From Syntrophaceae bacterium UBA5744 (GTDB lineage Bacteria > Desulfobacterota > Syntrophia > Syntrophales > UBA2192), in NCBI GenBank assembly GCA_002419215.1, contig DIFQ01000061.1, positions 1 through 29,642 of the forward strand: 29,642 bases of DNA, written 5' to 3'. The notes under the pieces were generated by a model, which was not told the origin of the DNA, ran no database searches, and saw nothing but the letters and a program-made list of their open reading frames with translations. Numbering within the stretch: position 1 is the first letter of the stretch; each line of letters opens with the position of its first letter. The position numbers and the translations under genes are program-made. This document shows positions 6,442 through 13,630 of this stretch, piece by piece.

Positions 6442-8862
6442 TCAACCCTGTCCCGAATCACAGATCTCCAGTACCGAGTAGGCCGCCTCGGCGATGCCTG
6501 GCGCATCGATCCCGAAATGCCCGTAAAGGTCTGCCCGGCTCCCCGTCTGGCCGAACCGGTCGACCCCCAGGCTCACGGCGCGAGTGCCGAAGACGCTCCC
6601 CAGCCAGGCGAACGAGTGGGAGGCCCCGTCCTGGACGGTTACGATCGGGGCCCTGCGCTCCGGCGGCAGGATCAGCTCCCCAAGAAACCCTTCCCCCCCC
6701 GGGCCGGCGCCCTCGAGAATCTCCCTGCGGCCCTGCTGCCACCGGTCATAGAGCCGGCGGGGGCTCGTAATGCCGATCACGTTCACCCTTGCACCCTCCC
6801 GTTCGAGAATGCCCGCCGCCGCCATGGCCTCCGGCACCATCGTCCCCGCGGCAGCCAGGATCACCAGGGGCGCCGACTCGTCGGTGTTGCTGCCGTCCCG
6901 CCAGTCCCGCAGACGGCAGGCCCCGGCCAGCACCTGCCTTCGCAGGGTCTCTTCCCCCAATCGCCCCAGGGCCGCTTTCATCAACCCCTGGTCGACGGGC
7001 CTCGTGGAAAGCCGCAGGTAGGTCGAGCGGCCTTCCGCCCGGTCGCAGCACTGCCGGATCGACTCCAGCAGGATCCACTTCAGCTCCAGGGCGAAACAGG
7101 GTTCCCAGTAGTCGAGGTTGGGAAGCTCCGTACCCAGCGACGGGGTCACCGTCGACTGGTGGGAGCCGCCTTCCGGCGACAGGGTCACGCCCGAGGGGGT
7201 CCCCGCAAAGATGAATTTCGAGCCCGAGTACAGGCCATAGATCAGGGCGTCGAGCCCCCGGCAGACGAAGGGGTCGTAGACCGTCCCGACAGGGATGAGG
7301 TGCACGCCGCACAACTCCGTCGAAAGCCCCATCATCGAAAGCATCATGAAGAGATTCATCTCCGAGATGCCCAGTTCGATGTGCTGCCCCCGGGGCGAGC
7401 GGTGCCACTTCAGCAGCCGGTAGACCTCGGCATCCTCGTAGTCCCTCTGCTCCCGGGCGGAGAAGACACCCGTCTTGTTGATCCAGCCCGCCAGGTTTGT
7501 CGAGATGGACACATCGGGAGACGTCGTCACGATGCGCCGGGCGAGCTCGGGCAGGTCGGCCAGTTGTATGAGCAGGCGCCCGAAGGCGTCCTGGGTGCTC
7601 GTCACCTGCGGAGACGGCGCATGGATGTCCTCCGGGACGGCATCCGGCGAAAGCACGAAGGGGGGCTTCTCCCCGCCGCCGAACAGCTTCCCGGCCCGCT
7701 CGGCGCAGAGCCTGCCCTCGGGGGATGTCGCGTCGAAAAGGGGCCAGTCGTCGTTGGAGGGAATGCCGTAGGAGGCCCGCAGTCCCCCGATCTGCTCGGG
7801 GCTCATCAGCTGGGCATGATTGAGGGGATGGCCTGCCAGGGGAAGCCCCCATCCCTTGATGGTGTAGGCGAAGAGGATCGTGGGCCGCCGGTCGTCGACC
7901 TCCGCGAGCCTCGAGAGGAGTTCCTGCATGTCGTGCCCGCCGAGGTTGGACAGCAGTGACGGCAGTTCCTCGTCGGGGATCTCCTTCAGCAGGCGCGCCA
8001 TTTCGGCCCTGCCGTGGCCTTTCTCATCGAGCAGATGTCTGCGGATCTCCGCGCCGCCCTGACGGATCAGGGCCTGGTATTCCTCGTTCAGCATGCGGTC
8101 GATGCGGCGCCGCAGGGCCTCCCCTCCCGGCCGGCCGAAGAGGGCCTGGAGCTTGCGTCCGTATTTGGCCTCGATCACCTGCCAGCCCATGTCCTCGAAG
8201 AGCCTCTTGAGGCGGGCGGCCCGAATTCCGGGCACGACCCGGTCCAGGCTCTGCCGGTTGAGATCCACGATCCACAGCAGGTTGTGAAGCTCCTGCAGGG
8301 AGTCATCCAGGAGGGCCTCCCAGACGTTGCCCTCGTCCATCTCGGCATCCCCCATCAGGGCGACGAAGCGGCGCTCGGGCAGGGGCCCGAAATGGGCCTG
8401 GGCGTAACGGTAGACGGCGGCGGCAAAGGCGGGCGCCACGGCTCCGAGCCCAACCGACCCCGTCGAAAAATCGACCCCGTCGGGATCTTTCGTCCGGCTC
8501 GGATAGGGCTGGAGTCCCCCGTAGGAGCGAAGCCTCGTCATGAGCTCGCGGGGCAGCCGCCCCAGGAGATACTGGACGGCGTGGAAGGAAGGCGACGACT
8601 GGGGTTTGACGGCAACCCGGTCTCCCGGCCGCAGGTAGTGGAAATACAGGGCCGTCAGGATCGAGGCGATGGAGGTGGAAGATGCCTGGTGGCCCCCGAT
8701 CTTCGTCCCCTCGGGGTTGGGTCTCTCGTGGTTGGCGTGGTCGATCATCCGGCTGGCGAGCCACACGACGCGGCGCTGGATCGCCTCCAGGGATGCAAGC
8801 TGTTCGGGGGCGGGGGGAAGGGTTTCCGGAATGGTTTGCTTCTGCCTCTTGGCCGGGCTCAT
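6442..8862 (-). CDS. AceE-like homodimeric 2-oxoacid (pyruvate) dehydrogenase E1 / transketolase-fold protein
   Basis: The 806-residue thiamine-diphosphate enzyme has the order of a homodimeric E1: an N-terminal ThDP-binding domain with Gly-Gly-His58 and the cofactor motif Gly171-Asp-Ala followed 29 residues later by Asn202, a central pyrimidine-binding domain with Glu-Leu-Gly-Ile-Ser-Glu, and a C-terminal transketolase-type domain. The Gly-Asp-Ala-Glu-Met-Asp-Glu segment matches AceE (Gly-Asp-Gly-Glu-Met-Asp-Glu), and the length is close to but shorter than E. coli AceE (887). E1 decarboxylates the oxoacid and hands the acyl group to the lipoyl domain of E2. I start at ATG 8862, which follows GAGGAGG; the frame extends upstream without a ribosome-binding site. 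No E2, E3 or lipoylation gene is in the window, so the substrate is uncertain. Confidence 0.8.
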   Translation of the reverse strand: MSPAKRQKQTIPETLPPAPEQLASLEAIQRRVVWLASRMIDHANHERPNPEGTKIGGHQASSTSIASILTALYFHYLRPGDRVAVKPQSSPSFHAVQYLLGRLPRELMTRLRSYGGLQPYPSRTKDPDGVDFSTGSVGLGAVAPAFAAAVYRYAQAHFGPLPERRFVALMGDAEMDEGNVWEALLDDSLQELHNLLWIVDLNRQSLDRVVPGIRAARLKRLFEDMGWQVIEAKYGRKLQALFGRPGGEALRRRIDRMLNEEYQALIRQGGAEIRRHLLDEKGHGRAEMARLLKEIPDEELPSLLSNLGGHDMQELLSRLAEVDDRRPTILFAYTIKGWGLPLAGHPLNHAQLMSPEQIGGLRASYGIPSNDDWPLFDATSPEGRLCAERAGKLFGGGEKPPFVLSPDAVPEDIHAPSPQVTSTQDAFGRLLIQLADLPELARRIVTTSPDVSISTNLAGWINKTGVFSAREQRDYEDAEVYRLLKWHRSPRGQHIELGISEMNLFMMLSMMGLSTELCGVHLIPVGTVYDPFVCRGLDALIYGLYSGSKFIFAGTPSGVTLSPEGGSHQSTVTPSLGTELPNLDYWEPCFALELKWILLESIRQCCDRAEGRSTYLRLSTRPVDQGLMKAALGRLGEETLRRQVLAGACRLRDWRDGSNTDESAPLVILAAAGTMVPEAMAAAGILEREGARVNVIGITSPRRLYDRWQQGRREILEGAGPGGEGFLGELILPPERRAPIVTVQDGASHSFAWLGSVFGTRAVSLGVDRFGQTGSRADLYGHFGIDAPGIAEAAYSVLEICDSGQG

Positions 8863-8948
8863 GGGATACCTCCTCGTCGATGCAAGGGACAGGTACGCCG
8901 GTGCCGCGCGGCCTCGGGCAGAGGGATCACCGTACTGGGGCAACCCCC

Positions 8949-8972
8949 AAAAAAAAGGCCGCCGAGGCGGCC
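8949..8972 (-). terminator. Rho-independent terminator after tRNA-Ala
   Basis: On the minus strand GGCCGCC and GGCGGCC arms (8957-8972) form a tight stem followed by eight T (8949-8956). It lies 29 bases beyond the 3' end of tRNA-Ala and separates it from the E1 gene. Confidence 0.85.
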
Positions 8973-9000
8973 AACGTATCGGTAAATACGGTTTTTATCC

Positions 9001-9076
<76 letters not shown>

Positions 9077-9098
9077 GTTCCGTTGAAAAAGAGAACTT

Positions 9099-9128
9099 CG
9101 TTTAGCATACGCATCTCGGCGTTGTCAA
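9099..9128 (-). promoter_or_regulatory. probable promoter of tRNA-Ala
   Basis: On the minus strand a perfect TTGACA (9123-9128) is followed after 18 bases by TAAACG (9099-9104), a poor -10. It ends 23 bases before the tRNA 5' end. The perfect -35 and position support it; the -10 is weak. Confidence 0.45.
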
Positions 9129-9138
9129 TACAATTTTC

Positions 9139-9166
9139 TTGACTTTGAAGGCCCTGAAACTATAAT
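9139..9166 (+). promoter_or_regulatory. promoter of tRNA-Leu
   Basis: TTGACT (9139-9144), a 16-base spacer and a perfect TATAAT (9161-9166) precede the tRNA-Leu 5' end by 12 bases, consistent with a very short leader. It is back to back with the tRNA-Ala promoter. Confidence 0.85.
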
Positions 9167-9178
9167 CGAAACCCACAA

Positions 9179-9266
9179 GCCGGAGTGGTGAAACTGGTAG
9201 ACGCAGGGGACTCAAAATCCCCCTTCCCCTGGGGAAGTGTCGGTTCGATTCCGACCTCCGGCACCA
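9179..9266 (+). tRNA. tRNA-Leu (anticodon CAA)
   Basis: The 88-base class II tRNA has acceptor GCCGGAG/CTCCGGC, D-arm with TGGTAGACGC, anticodon stem GGGGA/TCCCC with loop CTCAAAA (anticodon CAA, reads UUG), a long variable arm (CTTCCCCTGGGGAAG) and TψC loop GTTCGAT. The CCA end is encoded at 9264-9266. Its 3' end is partly duplicated at 13631-13657. Confidence 0.97.
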
Positions 9267-9273
9267 GGAAATT
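9247..9273 (+). repeat. tRNA-Leu 3' end, candidate left attachment site
   Basis: These 27 bases (3' part of the tRNA plus seven bases beyond) match 13631-13657 at 23 of 27 positions, all four differences being transitions. A second shared block GGGGAAG lies upstream of each (9231-9237 and 13623-13629). tRNA 3' ends are common integration targets, so this is proposed as an att-like boundary of the segment between the copies. Confidence 0.5.
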
Positions 9274-9276
9274 CGA

Positions 9277-9310
9277 GGGGTTAGCCATGATTGGCTGACC
9301 CCCTTTTTTT
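9277..9310 (+). terminator. Rho-independent terminator after tRNA-Leu
   Basis: GGGGTTAGCCA and TGGCTGACCCC arms (one T-G pair) are followed by a run of seven T. It begins 11 bases after the tRNA. Confidence 0.9.
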
Positions 9311-9763
9311 GAAAAATCAGTCCTGGTCAACATTTGCAGAAATAACCTGCCCCGTACACATGAATTTACAGACAGAGCACCGTTCGTCTCAACCCATTTC
9401 ACCTGCCGCTCTTTGGCCCGGCAAGATTGGAACTTCGCAGATTCCCGGTTGAATTACACAGAAAAACAGGGGGGTTTTTGAACTGCCCCGGCACCGTGCC
9501 CCGGTTCCCTGCCTCAGCCCCTTGCCTTTCCTCTCAGCCAGGTGTAAATTATGTATGAAGAGACAAAAAGCCCGCTACTCAAAGAGCTTATTTTCTATTC
9601 CTGTCGCACATCTCCCACGGCCATTGTCGGTTCCTTCATCTCCGTGTGCAATGATTTGTTTCTTGCCGGGTTCCCCGGGCGGGCGCATTGTCCCGGTTGG
9701 CTCGAGGAAGCTGAAGGTGAATGTTCTGGTCATCGCAAAAAGATCAGAAGGAGGTGTTTGATC

Positions 9764-9949
9764 ATGAAACTCTCAGCATTATGGGAAGCCTACATGAAGG
9801 CATGGGATAGCGGTGCCCCGATGGAAGGAACGGAACCGCTGATCAGCGAGTGGATGGAGAAATACAAGTCGACCCGGAAGCCGGATCGTGACAGGTCTGA
9901 ATACCACGACAAGATTCTCGAGGATCATATGGTCTTAAGGTGGGGTTGA
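9764..9949 (+). CDS. 61-residue small protein of unknown function
   Basis: ATG 9764 is preceded by AGAAGGAGGTGTTTGATC, a near-perfect Shine-Dalgarno that fixes the start even though the frame is open further upstream (to ATG 9551). The product has an aromatic, helical N-terminus (Leu-Trp-Glu-Ala-Tyr-Met-Lys-Ala-Trp), an acidic middle and a basic Arg/Lys-rich segment, and ends in Leu-Arg-Trp-Gly. There is no signal peptide, Cys or recognised family. A terminator-like hairpin follows about 100 bases later. The 9311-9763 stretch before it has no gene that I can support. The gene is the first in the segment bounded by the tRNA-Leu duplicates. Confidence 0.65.
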   Translation: MKLSALWEAYMKAWDSGAPMEGTEPLISEWMEKYKSTRKPDRDRSEYHDKILEDHMVLRWG

Positions 9950-10050
9950 GATTTGAATTCCATCCGTTAATGCCGGAGCTTGTACAGAAGGCTGCGGCAG
10001 AGGCTGATGTCTGTACATATTCCCTGTCGTATTTTCATGGGTTCAGAGGA

Positions 10051-10078
10051 AAGGCGGAGTCGATCGGCTCTGCCTTTT
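10051..10078 (+). terminator. terminator-like hairpin after the 61-residue gene
   Basis: A 22-base imperfect palindrome (10053-10074, GGCGGAG to CTCTGCC with G-T pairs) is followed by TTTTGCTTTT. It plausibly ends the transcript of the 61-residue gene. Confidence 0.6.
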
Positions 10079-10177
10079 GCTTTTCAGCTATGGGGGGTTA
10101 CAATCTTCACAACCTGCCGGCATCTGCGTTCAACAACTTCGAAAACGAGGGCAGGCCTCGACTGTGGTAGTTCAGCG

Positions 10178-10193
10178 GGGGATGATCATCCCC
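10178..10193. repeat. perfect 16-bp palindrome in the gap 10079-10334
   Basis: GGGGATGATCATCCCC is a perfect palindrome lying between the 61-residue gene and the converging proteasome-like gene. Nothing else in this 256-base gap can be supported. It could be a protein-binding site or a remnant of a terminator; there is no T-run. Confidence 0.35.
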
Positions 10194-10334
10194 ATTGAGG
10201 ATTACTGCCGGAAGGTGAGTCACCAACAAATCAGCCGAAGCGGACGATCGGCCGGATTTGCCTGTCGGGCGGTCCCGCATCAAATCGTTTCAATCATGTC
10301 TGCTGCGATTTGTTACAGTCACAATATGATTCCG

Positions 10335-10907
10335 TCAGAGGTCAATTTCGTATATTTCCGGCTTCCCTCCACAACGAACATTCATGTCTATCGCCGCCAA
10401 TATTGCCTTTTGACAGATTTCTTTCGCGGAAAAATGAGAATCATACAGGACGTGAATCGCGCCGAGCGCATAATCGCAACCGGAGCCGATGGCAAAGTAT
10501 CTTTCGAATTTATGGACACTCATGTTTGCCGATACATAGAACATGCCTTTTCTGTTTGCCAACAAAAACCGGGAATCCAGATCTGCAAAGGGTGAGTCCT
10601 TGCTGTTGCACTGGTCATTCACGTAGCTGTATTTTTCTTTTGCCGTGAAATAGAGGTCATTAAAGAATTTAAATATGGCTTTCTCGTCGTGCAGTTTGAG
10701 TTTTTTGTTTTTTTTATCCGACAAAATATCCTGAAATATGTTGTCGTAGAGTCCCCAACCGGAACCGGCAACATACGTGTCGTTGATCGTGAATATTTTG
10801 CTGGCGTGATGATTGTCACCTGGTGTGCAGGTATCGCCGAAGCTGAACAGGGTGTCGGCACCGATCACCAGGCGGTTTTTTTTGAATACCGTGGCAGCAA
10901 CCGTCAT
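10335..10907 (-). CDS. HslV/proteasome-like N-terminal nucleophile hydrolase (orphan)
   Basis: The 190-residue protein begins Met-Thr-Val-Ala-Ala-Thr-Val; removal of Met would expose Thr as the N-terminal nucleophile, as in HslV and proteasome beta subunits. Counting from that Thr, Asp17 in Ile-Gly-Ala-Asp falls exactly at the conserved Asp17, and a Lys at 36 can stand for Lys33 after a three-residue insertion. Later landmarks of HslV are also present: Val-Ala-Gly-Ser-Gly-Trp-Gly, Ala-Ile-Gly-Ser-Gly-Cys-Asp-Tyr-Ala, and a C-terminal helix with Ser-Ala-Lys-Glu-Ile-Cys. It is longer than HslV (about 175) because of a Lys-rich insertion around residues 63-100. ATG 10907 follows AAGGAGGG. No HslU or other ATPase is nearby. 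It may be a self-compartmentalised peptidase or another Ntn enzyme; the substrate is unknown. Confidence 0.75.
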   Translation of the reverse strand: MTVAATVFKKNRLVIGADTLFSFGDTCTPGDNHHASKIFTINDTYVAGSGWGLYDNIFQDILSDKKNKKLKLHDEKAIFKFFNDLYFTAKEKYSYVNDQCNSKDSPFADLDSRFLLANRKGMFYVSANMSVHKFERYFAIGSGCDYALGAIHVLYDSHFSAKEICQKAILAAIDMNVRCGGKPEIYEIDL

Positions 10908-11210
10908 GTTTCCCTCCTTGTTTCATTTCGTGTGACGATTTGACTATTTTACAGGTCTGCACATCGATCCCTTCTCAACACCCAGGCACCGTAAAATCCG
11001 CTGCCTGGCAACAAATATCTTTGTGGGGTGTTTTTCGGACTTTCGTCCGATCCGATTTCAATTCACACAGAATGGGAAGATTATACCACATTATAAATCA
11101 ATGCGGTTGAACTTCCACCCTGGCCCAGAATTGGGTTCAAATCTTTATCCCTGTCAACGCAACAGAAGCCATGCATACAAGGCGTGCGGTCTTGCACTGA
11201 TGATTGCGAA

Positions 11211-11238
11211 TTGACATTGATGCCCGACGCATTACAAT
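11211..11238 (+). promoter_or_regulatory. sigma-70 promoter of the lipoprotein gene
   Basis: TTGACA (11211-11216), a 16-base spacer and TACAAT (11233-11238) lie 46 bases before ATG 11285. Both hexamers are close to consensus. The rest of the gap from 10908 has a 7-bp inverted repeat CCAGGCA/TGCCTGG near 10982-11008 and no gene. Confidence 0.7.
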
Positions 11239-11284
11239 GCGACAGGGCTTTTTACTTTCAGTGGTGAGAGGAAGGAAGAGAACC

Positions 11285-11893
11285 ATGAAAAGTACGAAAA
11301 TCGCGTTGACGTGCACAGTGCTTTTTGCAGCGGCACTGATGACCCTGTCCTGTGCCTCCCCCATGCGCATGACGGACAACTGGAGGAACTCGACCTACAA
11401 GGGACCGGCCTTCAAGAAGATCATGGTCGTCGCCCTGACGAAGCAGGAAGACTTGCGGCGGCCCATTGAAAACGAGTTTGCCAAACAGCTCCGGTCGCGG
11501 GGCGTCGAGGTGGCCACTTGCCATGAATACTTCCCCGACCCCGACAAGGCAACACGAGAGGAACTGGTCAGGGTAAGCCAGGGGATGGGTATCGAGGCCT
11601 ACCTGATCGGGCGGGTCCTGGGGTCGGGAACGGACATCCAGACCTACGGGCCGGCAGACACCACCGTGGATTCGATGTCGTACCTGCCATGGTTCGGCCC
11701 CGGGCCGCAGATGACGAGACAGCGCGAAGCGGTGACCCTGGAGTCGAGGCTCTACGACGGGAAAACGACGGGCATCGTCTGGCGATCCACCGTCGATGCC
11801 GTCAACCCTTCCGGGAGCGACAACCAGATCTCCCGGTTCGTCAGCCTCGTGGTAAAGGCCCTTCGCGACAAGAAATTGATCCCGTCCGCCTGA
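11285..11893 (+). CDS. probable lipoprotein of unknown function, 202 residues
   Basis: ATG 11285 has a purine-rich GGAAGG/AGAG region upstream, and only this start gives a signal peptide: Lys residues, a hydrophobic stretch (about 6-20) and Thr-Leu-Ser-Cys23, a slightly atypical lipobox with Thr at -3. The mature part has an alternating Val/Leu strand pattern (Lys-Lys-Ile-Met-Val-Val-Ala-Leu-Thr), an Arg-Arg-Pro-Ile-Glu-Asn-Glu-Phe helix and a Pro/Gly/Tyr-rich loop around Tyr-Gly-Pro-Ala-Asp. This resembles conserved deltaproteobacterial hypothetical lipoproteins with a DUF4136-like or related fold, but I cannot name the family with certainty. It is probably anchored in the outer membrane facing the periplasm. 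It has its own promoter and precedes the HipBST operon. Confidence 0.75.
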   Translation: MKSTKIALTCTVLFAAALMTLSCASPMRMTDNWRNSTYKGPAFKKIMVVALTKQEDLRRPIENEFAKQLRSRGVEVATCHEYFPDPDKATREELVRVSQGMGIEAYLIGRVLGSGTDIQTYGPADTTVDSMSYLPWFGPGPQMTRQREAVTLESRLYDGKTTGIVWRSTVDAVNPSGSDNQISRFVSLVVKALRDKKLIPSA

Positions 11894-11968
11894 CACGAAC
11901 GTGACGGATCAAGCAGACGAAAACCTCAGTGCGGGCAGGGGTCAGTTGGAGGTCAATTTTATAAATAT

Positions 11969-11986
11969 TTACCGCCATAGCGGCAA
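11969..11986. promoter_or_regulatory. operator-like palindrome 1 upstream of hipBST
   Basis: TTACCGCCATAGCGGCAA is an imperfect palindrome related to two perfect copies downstream. Its centre lies 71 bases before that of palindrome 2. Confidence 0.55.
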
Positions 11987-12031
11987 AATGGGCAATTATT
12001 TGCATTTCAATCAAGCCAAATAAGGAAATCA

Positions 12032-12060
12032 TTGACTTATTACCGTCATGACGGTAAATA
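12032..12060 (+). promoter_or_regulatory. probable hipBST promoter
   Basis: TTGACT (12032-12037), a 17-base spacer and TAAATA (12055-12060) enclose palindrome 2, an arrangement expected for autorepression. The -10 matches four of six consensus bases. The hipB start is 86 bases downstream. Confidence 0.5.
12040..12057. promoter_or_regulatory. operator-like palindrome 2 (perfect), within the promoter
   Basis: TTACCGTCATGACGGTAA is a perfect 18-bp palindrome between the proposed -35 and -10 elements, where a bound HipB dimer would block RNA polymerase. Confidence 0.65.
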
Positions 12061-12111
12061 ACTACTGTCCGGTGTTTTTACCGGGTGGGTTGAGAACCAT
12101 AAGTGCAAATA

Positions 12112-12129
12112 TTGCCGCCATGGCGGCAA
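12112..12129. promoter_or_regulatory. operator-like palindrome 3 (perfect)
   Basis: TTGCCGCCATGGCGGCAA is a perfect 18-bp palindrome 72 bases after palindrome 2 and just before the hipB ribosome-binding site. All three share the pattern TTRCCGYCAT followed by an inverted half. Confidence 0.6.
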
Positions 12130-12145
12130 ATGAACGGAGATCGGC

Positions 12146-12370
12146 ATGGAAGAATCTCTGGGGGCCATCGTGCAGAGACATCGGAAACGAAGCGGCCTGT
12201 CGCGTGAGCGGCTTGCCGAGATCGCCGGTGTGGGAAAGACCGTGATCTATGACATCGAGCACGGCAAGGCGTCGGTCCGCTACATCACGGTAAAGAAAGT
12301 TCTCGACGCCTTGAACATCCGGATACGCCTCGTCAGCCCGTTCGAGGAGAATGCCGATGAGAAAAGCTGA
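12146..12370 (+). CDS. hipB: HipB-type antitoxin/repressor
   Basis: The 74-residue protein is a single lambda-repressor-like helix-turn-helix (about residues 8-62: Leu-Ser-Arg-Glu-Arg-Leu-Ala-Glu-Ile-Ala-Gly-Val-Gly-Lys-Thr-Val-Ile), the usual form of HipB. In known hip systems HipB binds operator palindromes as a dimer and tethers the partner proteins, giving autorepression. ATG 12146 follows CGGAGA. The 3' end overlaps hipS by 14 bases. Three related palindromes upstream, one inside the promoter, are its likely operators. In HipBST systems HipB mainly provides DNA binding and complex assembly, while HipS is the main neutraliser of the toxin. Confidence 0.88.
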   Translation: MEESLGAIVQRHRKRSGLSRERLAEIAGVGKTVIYDIEHGKASVRYITVKKVLDALNIRIRLVSPFEENADEKS

Positions 12371-12671
12371 TGTCTTCATGCAGGGAATGCGCGCCGGCGT
12401 CCTGGAGGAGATCGAAAAGGGAAAGCTTTACCGCTTCATCTATTCCGACGACTACAAAGGCCTGCCCGTCTCGCTGACCATGCCTGTACGGAAGCGGACC
12501 TTCGACTTCGACCGCTTCCCGCCTTTCTTTGACGGCCTGTTGCCGGAAGGCGCACTGCTGGAAGCCCTCCTGAAACGACGCAAGATCGACCGCCACGATT
12601 ACTTCAGCCAGATCCTGGCGGTTGGCCAGGACCTGGTGGGCGCCGTCACTGTAAAGGAGGCGCAGGGATGA
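12357..12671 (+). CDS. hipS: HipS-like antitoxin (HipA N-subdomain 1 as a separate protein)
   Basis: The 104-residue protein corresponds to the N-terminal subdomain of HipA: strands ending in Gly-Leu-Pro-Val-Ser-Leu-Thr-Met-Pro, then Phe-Phe-Asp-Gly-Leu-Leu-Pro-Glu-Gly and a helix Leu-Leu-Glu-Ala-Leu-Leu-Lys. In classical HipA this part is fused to the kinase; here it is a stand-alone gene, as in the E. coli O127 HipBST system where HipS neutralises HipT. I choose ATG 12357 because GAGGAG lies seven bases away; ATG 12351 is directly against it. It overlaps hipB upstream and hipT downstream (ATGA), so all three genes are translationally coupled. Confidence 0.85.
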   Translation: MRKADVFMQGMRAGVLEEIEKGKLYRFIYSDDYKGLPVSLTMPVRKRTFDFDRFPPFFDGLLPEGALLEALLKRRKIDRHDYFSQILAVGQDLVGAVTVKEAQG

Positions 12672-13603
12672 ACCGCTGCCCCTTCACCTATGAAGATTGC
12701 GGTGAAGAGAGATATTCCCTGCGGGGACTGCGCATGCTCTCGCGACGGTTAACCCGTCTCGAAGACTTCCCCTACAGCGCCTCGCAGCAGAGGCGCGAGG
12801 CAAGCCGAAGAGCCGGCAAAATGTCCATCCAGGGCGTTCAACCGAAACTCAGCGCCGTTCTCAATGTCGAGGAGAGCACATTTGAAGTCGTCGAGTCGGG
12901 GGGACGATACATCATCAAACCCCAGATGTCCGAGTACCCGGAAGTGCCGGAGAATGAAGACCTGACGATGAAGCTGGCCGCAGCCGCGGGGCTGGAGGCC
13001 CCTTTCCACGGGTTGATCCATTCGAAGGACGGCTCCCTGTCGTATGTCATCCGGCGCTTCGACCGCACGGGTCGGGCGAACAGGGTTCCGCTCGAGGATT
13101 TCGCCCAGCTCCTCGGTCGTGACCGGGAAACGAAGTACACGTCCTCCATGGAGCAGGTCGCATCGACCCTCGACCGGTTTTGCACCTTCCCGGCCCTGGA
13201 GAAGCTCAAACTTTTCAAGCTCACGCTGTTCAACTATCTCACCGGGAACGAGGACGCTCACCTGAAAAATTTTTCCCTCATCCGAAGAGACGGGAAAGTG
13301 GAGATGTCGCCGGTCTACGATCTTCTCAACTCGACGATCATCATTGATTCCGGTGAAGAGCTGGCCCTTCCCTTGAATGGAAAGAAAAATAAATTGGGGC
13401 GTGAGGATTTCATGGATTACTTCGCACGGGAGAGACTTGGCCTTACGGACAAAGCCATCTCCAGAGCAATCCGCGAACTCGAGGGCTCCTACTCTCTCTG
13501 GATGGACCTCCTGGGAAGGAGCTTCCTTACCGATCAGCGAAAGGCGATGTATCGGTCAATGCTCGATCGGCGGGCGGGAACACTGGGGATGAGCGTCCCC
13601 TGA
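12668..13603 (+). CDS. hipT: HipT-like Ser/Thr kinase toxin
   Basis: The 311-residue protein carries the HipA kinase core. Visible elements are the Gly-rich loop Ser53-Ile-Gln55-Gly-Val-Gln-Pro-Lys-Leu-Ser, an ATP-binding Lys in Tyr-Ile-Ile-Lys-Pro, the catalytic segment Gly-Asn-Glu-Asp-Ala-His-Leu-Lys-Asn-Phe, and the metal-binding Tyr-Asp-Leu. The length fits HipT (about 335 in E. coli O127), which phosphorylates a tryptophanyl-tRNA synthetase and stops translation; the target here is unknown. In E. coli HipT the loop has two autophosphorylated serines (Ser-Ile-Ser); here the second is Gln. AAGGAGG precedes ATG 12668, which overlaps the hipS stop. The gene ends 28 bases before the tRNA-Leu-like repeat. 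Confidence 0.88.
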   Translation: MNRCPFTYEDCGEERYSLRGLRMLSRRLTRLEDFPYSASQQRREASRRAGKMSIQGVQPKLSAVLNVEESTFEVVESGGRYIIKPQMSEYPEVPENEDLTMKLAAAAGLEAPFHGLIHSKDGSLSYVIRRFDRTGRANRVPLEDFAQLLGRDRETKYTSSMEQVASTLDRFCTFPALEKLKLFKLTLFNYLTGNEDAHLKNFSLIRRDGKVEMSPVYDLLNSTIIIDSGEELALPLNGKKNKLGREDFMDYFARERLGLTDKAISRAIRELEGSYSLWMDLLGRSFLTDQRKAMYRSMLDRRAGTLGMSVP

Positions 13604-13630
13604 ACAGGAGACAGGGATATCCGGGGAAGG

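Noticed and set aside
6517..7959. 480-residue plus-strand frame opposite the E1 gene
   Set aside because: Antisense to a clear ThDP enzyme; low-complexity composition and no start signal.
9160..9402. 80-residue minus-strand frame containing Val-Gly-Ile-Glu-Pro-Thr-Leu
   Set aside because: This is the well-known false protein made by reading the antisense of a tRNA-Leu gene.
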